Source: Verrucosispora sioxanthis
GTDB lineage: Bacteria; Actinomycetota; Actinomycetes; Mycobacteriales; Micromonosporaceae
Assembly: GCF_010560025.1 (NCBI RefSeq)
Contig: NZ_SAIY01000004.1
Span: forward strand, 310,001-374,000
Length of the DNA stretch: 64,000 bases
Reading direction: 5' to 3'
In this document: piece by piece, positions 63,192-64,000 of the stretch
Layout: each line of letters begins with the position of its first letter
Position numbering within the stretch: the first letter of the stretch is position 1
Program-made: the position numbers and the translations under genes
Notes under the pieces: model-generated
Told to the model about the DNA's origin: nothing
Database searches by the model: none
Seen by the model: only the letters and a program-made list of their open reading frames with translations

Positions 63192-64000
63192 GTGGCCCGG
63201 AGCGTTTACCTGACCAGTGTCGGCTCGGGCGGGGGGAAGTCGACGATCGCCCTCGGCCTCGCCGAGCTGCTGTCCCGACAGGTCGGCGGGATCGGCGTGT
63301 TCCGGCCGCTGGTCGCGCAGGATCGCCCCGACCCGATCCTCACCCTGCTCAGCGAGCGTTACCGGGTGGGCCTACCGGTGGCGGAGCTGAACGGCACCAC
63401 GTACGCCGAGGCCACCGCCCTGGTCGCCGACGGTCGTCGGGAGGAACTGATCTCCCGGATCGTCGAGCGTTACCGGGAGGTGGAGCGGCGGTTCGCGGCG
63501 ATGGTCGTGGTGGGCAGTGACTTCGCCACCGCCGGTGACACCGCCGGCCCTCGCGAGCTGGCCTTCAACGCCCGGCTGGCCACCGAGTTCGGCAGCGTCG
63601 TGGTACCGGTGGTCGACGGCTACGGACAGCAGCCGTCGGCGATCGCCGCGGCCGCCCGAGGCGCCTACCACGACCTCGCGGACCTCGGCGCGACCGTGCT
63701 CGCGGTGCTGGCCAACCGGGTTCCGGGGGCGATGTCGCTGCCCCCGTTGCCGGTCCCCGCGTACGCCATCCCGGAGGTGCCGAGCGTGTCCGCACCGACG
63801 GTGGCGGAGGTGGCGGGCGCGTTGGGTGCCACGCTGCTGGCCGGAGACGAGACCGCGCTCGCCCGTGACGTGCTCGACTACGTCGTCGGTGCGGCGCACG
63901 TGCCGACCCTGCTGGAACACCTGACCGAGGGCGCACTGCTGATCATGCCCGGTGACCGGGACGATCTGCTGGTGGCGGCGAGCGCCGCGCACGTGGCCGG
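63192..64000 (+). CDS. pta: Phosphate acetyltransferase, N-terminal part (runs off the window)
   Basis: The open frame from GTG 63192 (also GTG 63183) reads SVYLTSVGSGGGKSTIALGLAELL, with a P-loop-like N-terminal dethiobiotin-synthetase-type domain (region at residues 4-27), then VFRPLVAQDRPD and a DRTGG-type middle domain. This is the long, multi-domain bacterial Pta, which interconverts acetyl-CoA and acetyl phosphate with AckA. The phosphotransacetylase domain lies beyond 64000. TAGCGT seven bases upstream suggests a leaderless transcript. Confidence 0.88.
   Translation, partial: MARSVYLTSVGSGGGKSTIALGLAELLSRQVGGIGVFRPLVAQDRPDPILTLLSERYRVGLPVAELNGTTYAEATALVADGRREELISRIVERYREVERRFAAMVVVGSDFATAGDTAGPRELAFNARLATEFGSVVVPVVDGYGQQPSAIAAAARGAYHDLADLGATVLAVLANRVPGAMSLPPLPVPAYAIPEVPSVSAPTVAEVAGALGATLLAGDETALARDVLDYVVGAAHVPTLLEHLTEGALLIMPGDRDDLLVAASAAHVA

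Noticed and set aside
1..64000. CRISPR array, prophage or biosynthetic cluster
   Set aside because: No direct repeat-spacer pattern, phage structural genes, or PKS/NRPS modules were found; the sequence is mostly conserved chromosomal genes.

Overview
This is chromosomal DNA of a high-GC actinomycete. Gene content, very GC-rich third codon positions, GTG starts, 4-bp ATGA/GTGA overlaps and the protein sequences point to Micromonosporaceae, most likely Micromonospora or a close relative (inference; no 16S gene is present). No CRISPR array, prophage or intact insertion sequence was seen.

Layout. 0-5 kb: threonine/lysine genes hom-lysA and argS, then two small envelope proteins (DUF3105, DUF305). 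5-7.4 kb: an IS630-derived ORF without a complete DDE triad, tRNA-Arg(CCG), a chloramphenicol phosphotransferase gene and a DoxX-type membrane protein. 7.5-15 kb: a stand-alone LigD-type polymerase domain, a PEP-mutase/isocitrate-lyase-like enzyme, a TetR regulator with tandem operators driving an MMPL exporter, an erythromycin-esterase-like protein, and an Erm 23S rRNA methyltransferase preceded by a candidate leader peptide and strong hairpins. 15-24 kb: Gfo/Idh oxidoreductase, two small membrane proteins, FabG-like SDR, TreS-like GH13, DUF1349, DedA, and secreted GH18 and GH16 enzymes. 24-35.9 kb: YbdK-type ligase, CoA-disulfide-reductase-like flavoprotein, WGR/beta-propeller protein, streptomycin-kinase-like protein, Nei-type glycosylase, SDR, an arginine-to-ornithine pair (guanidino hydrolase plus RocD), FHA protein and PhhB. 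35.9-54.3 kb: a giant membrane protein, CutA, two PlsC-type acyltransferases, patatin, Ser/Thr kinase, glycosyltransferase, BON protein, an MprAB-PepD-like module (response regulator, histidine kinase, HtrA), an OlsBA-like acyltransferase pair and an ABC exporter. 54.5-64 kb: the 2-oxoglutarate dehydrogenase/decarboxylase kgd with its small DUF6104 neighbour, a GH6 lipoprotein, a deacetylase-glycosyltransferase fusion coupled to a repeat-containing membrane protein, and the start of pta.

Two window-wide patterns matter. First, seven otherwise well-conserved genes (erm, GH18, aph, a membrane protein, FHA, a hotdog-like protein, the giant membrane protein), and possibly the Ser/Thr kinase, are interrupted by frame changes. 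Each simple case is repaired by adding one base, nearly always to a G or C run. This looks like homopolymer undercalling in the sequence rather than gene decay. Second, many start codons lie 6-7 nt after a TANNNT hexamer, which fits leaderless transcripts; convergent gene pairs are separated by long perfect or near-perfect inverted repeats acting as bidirectional terminators.

The most interesting local signal is the erm leader at 14714-15030: a small ORF on a probable leaderless promoter followed by three hairpins before erm, the arrangement expected of antibiotic-responsive attenuation. The arginine dihydrolase candidate at 32342 comes next.
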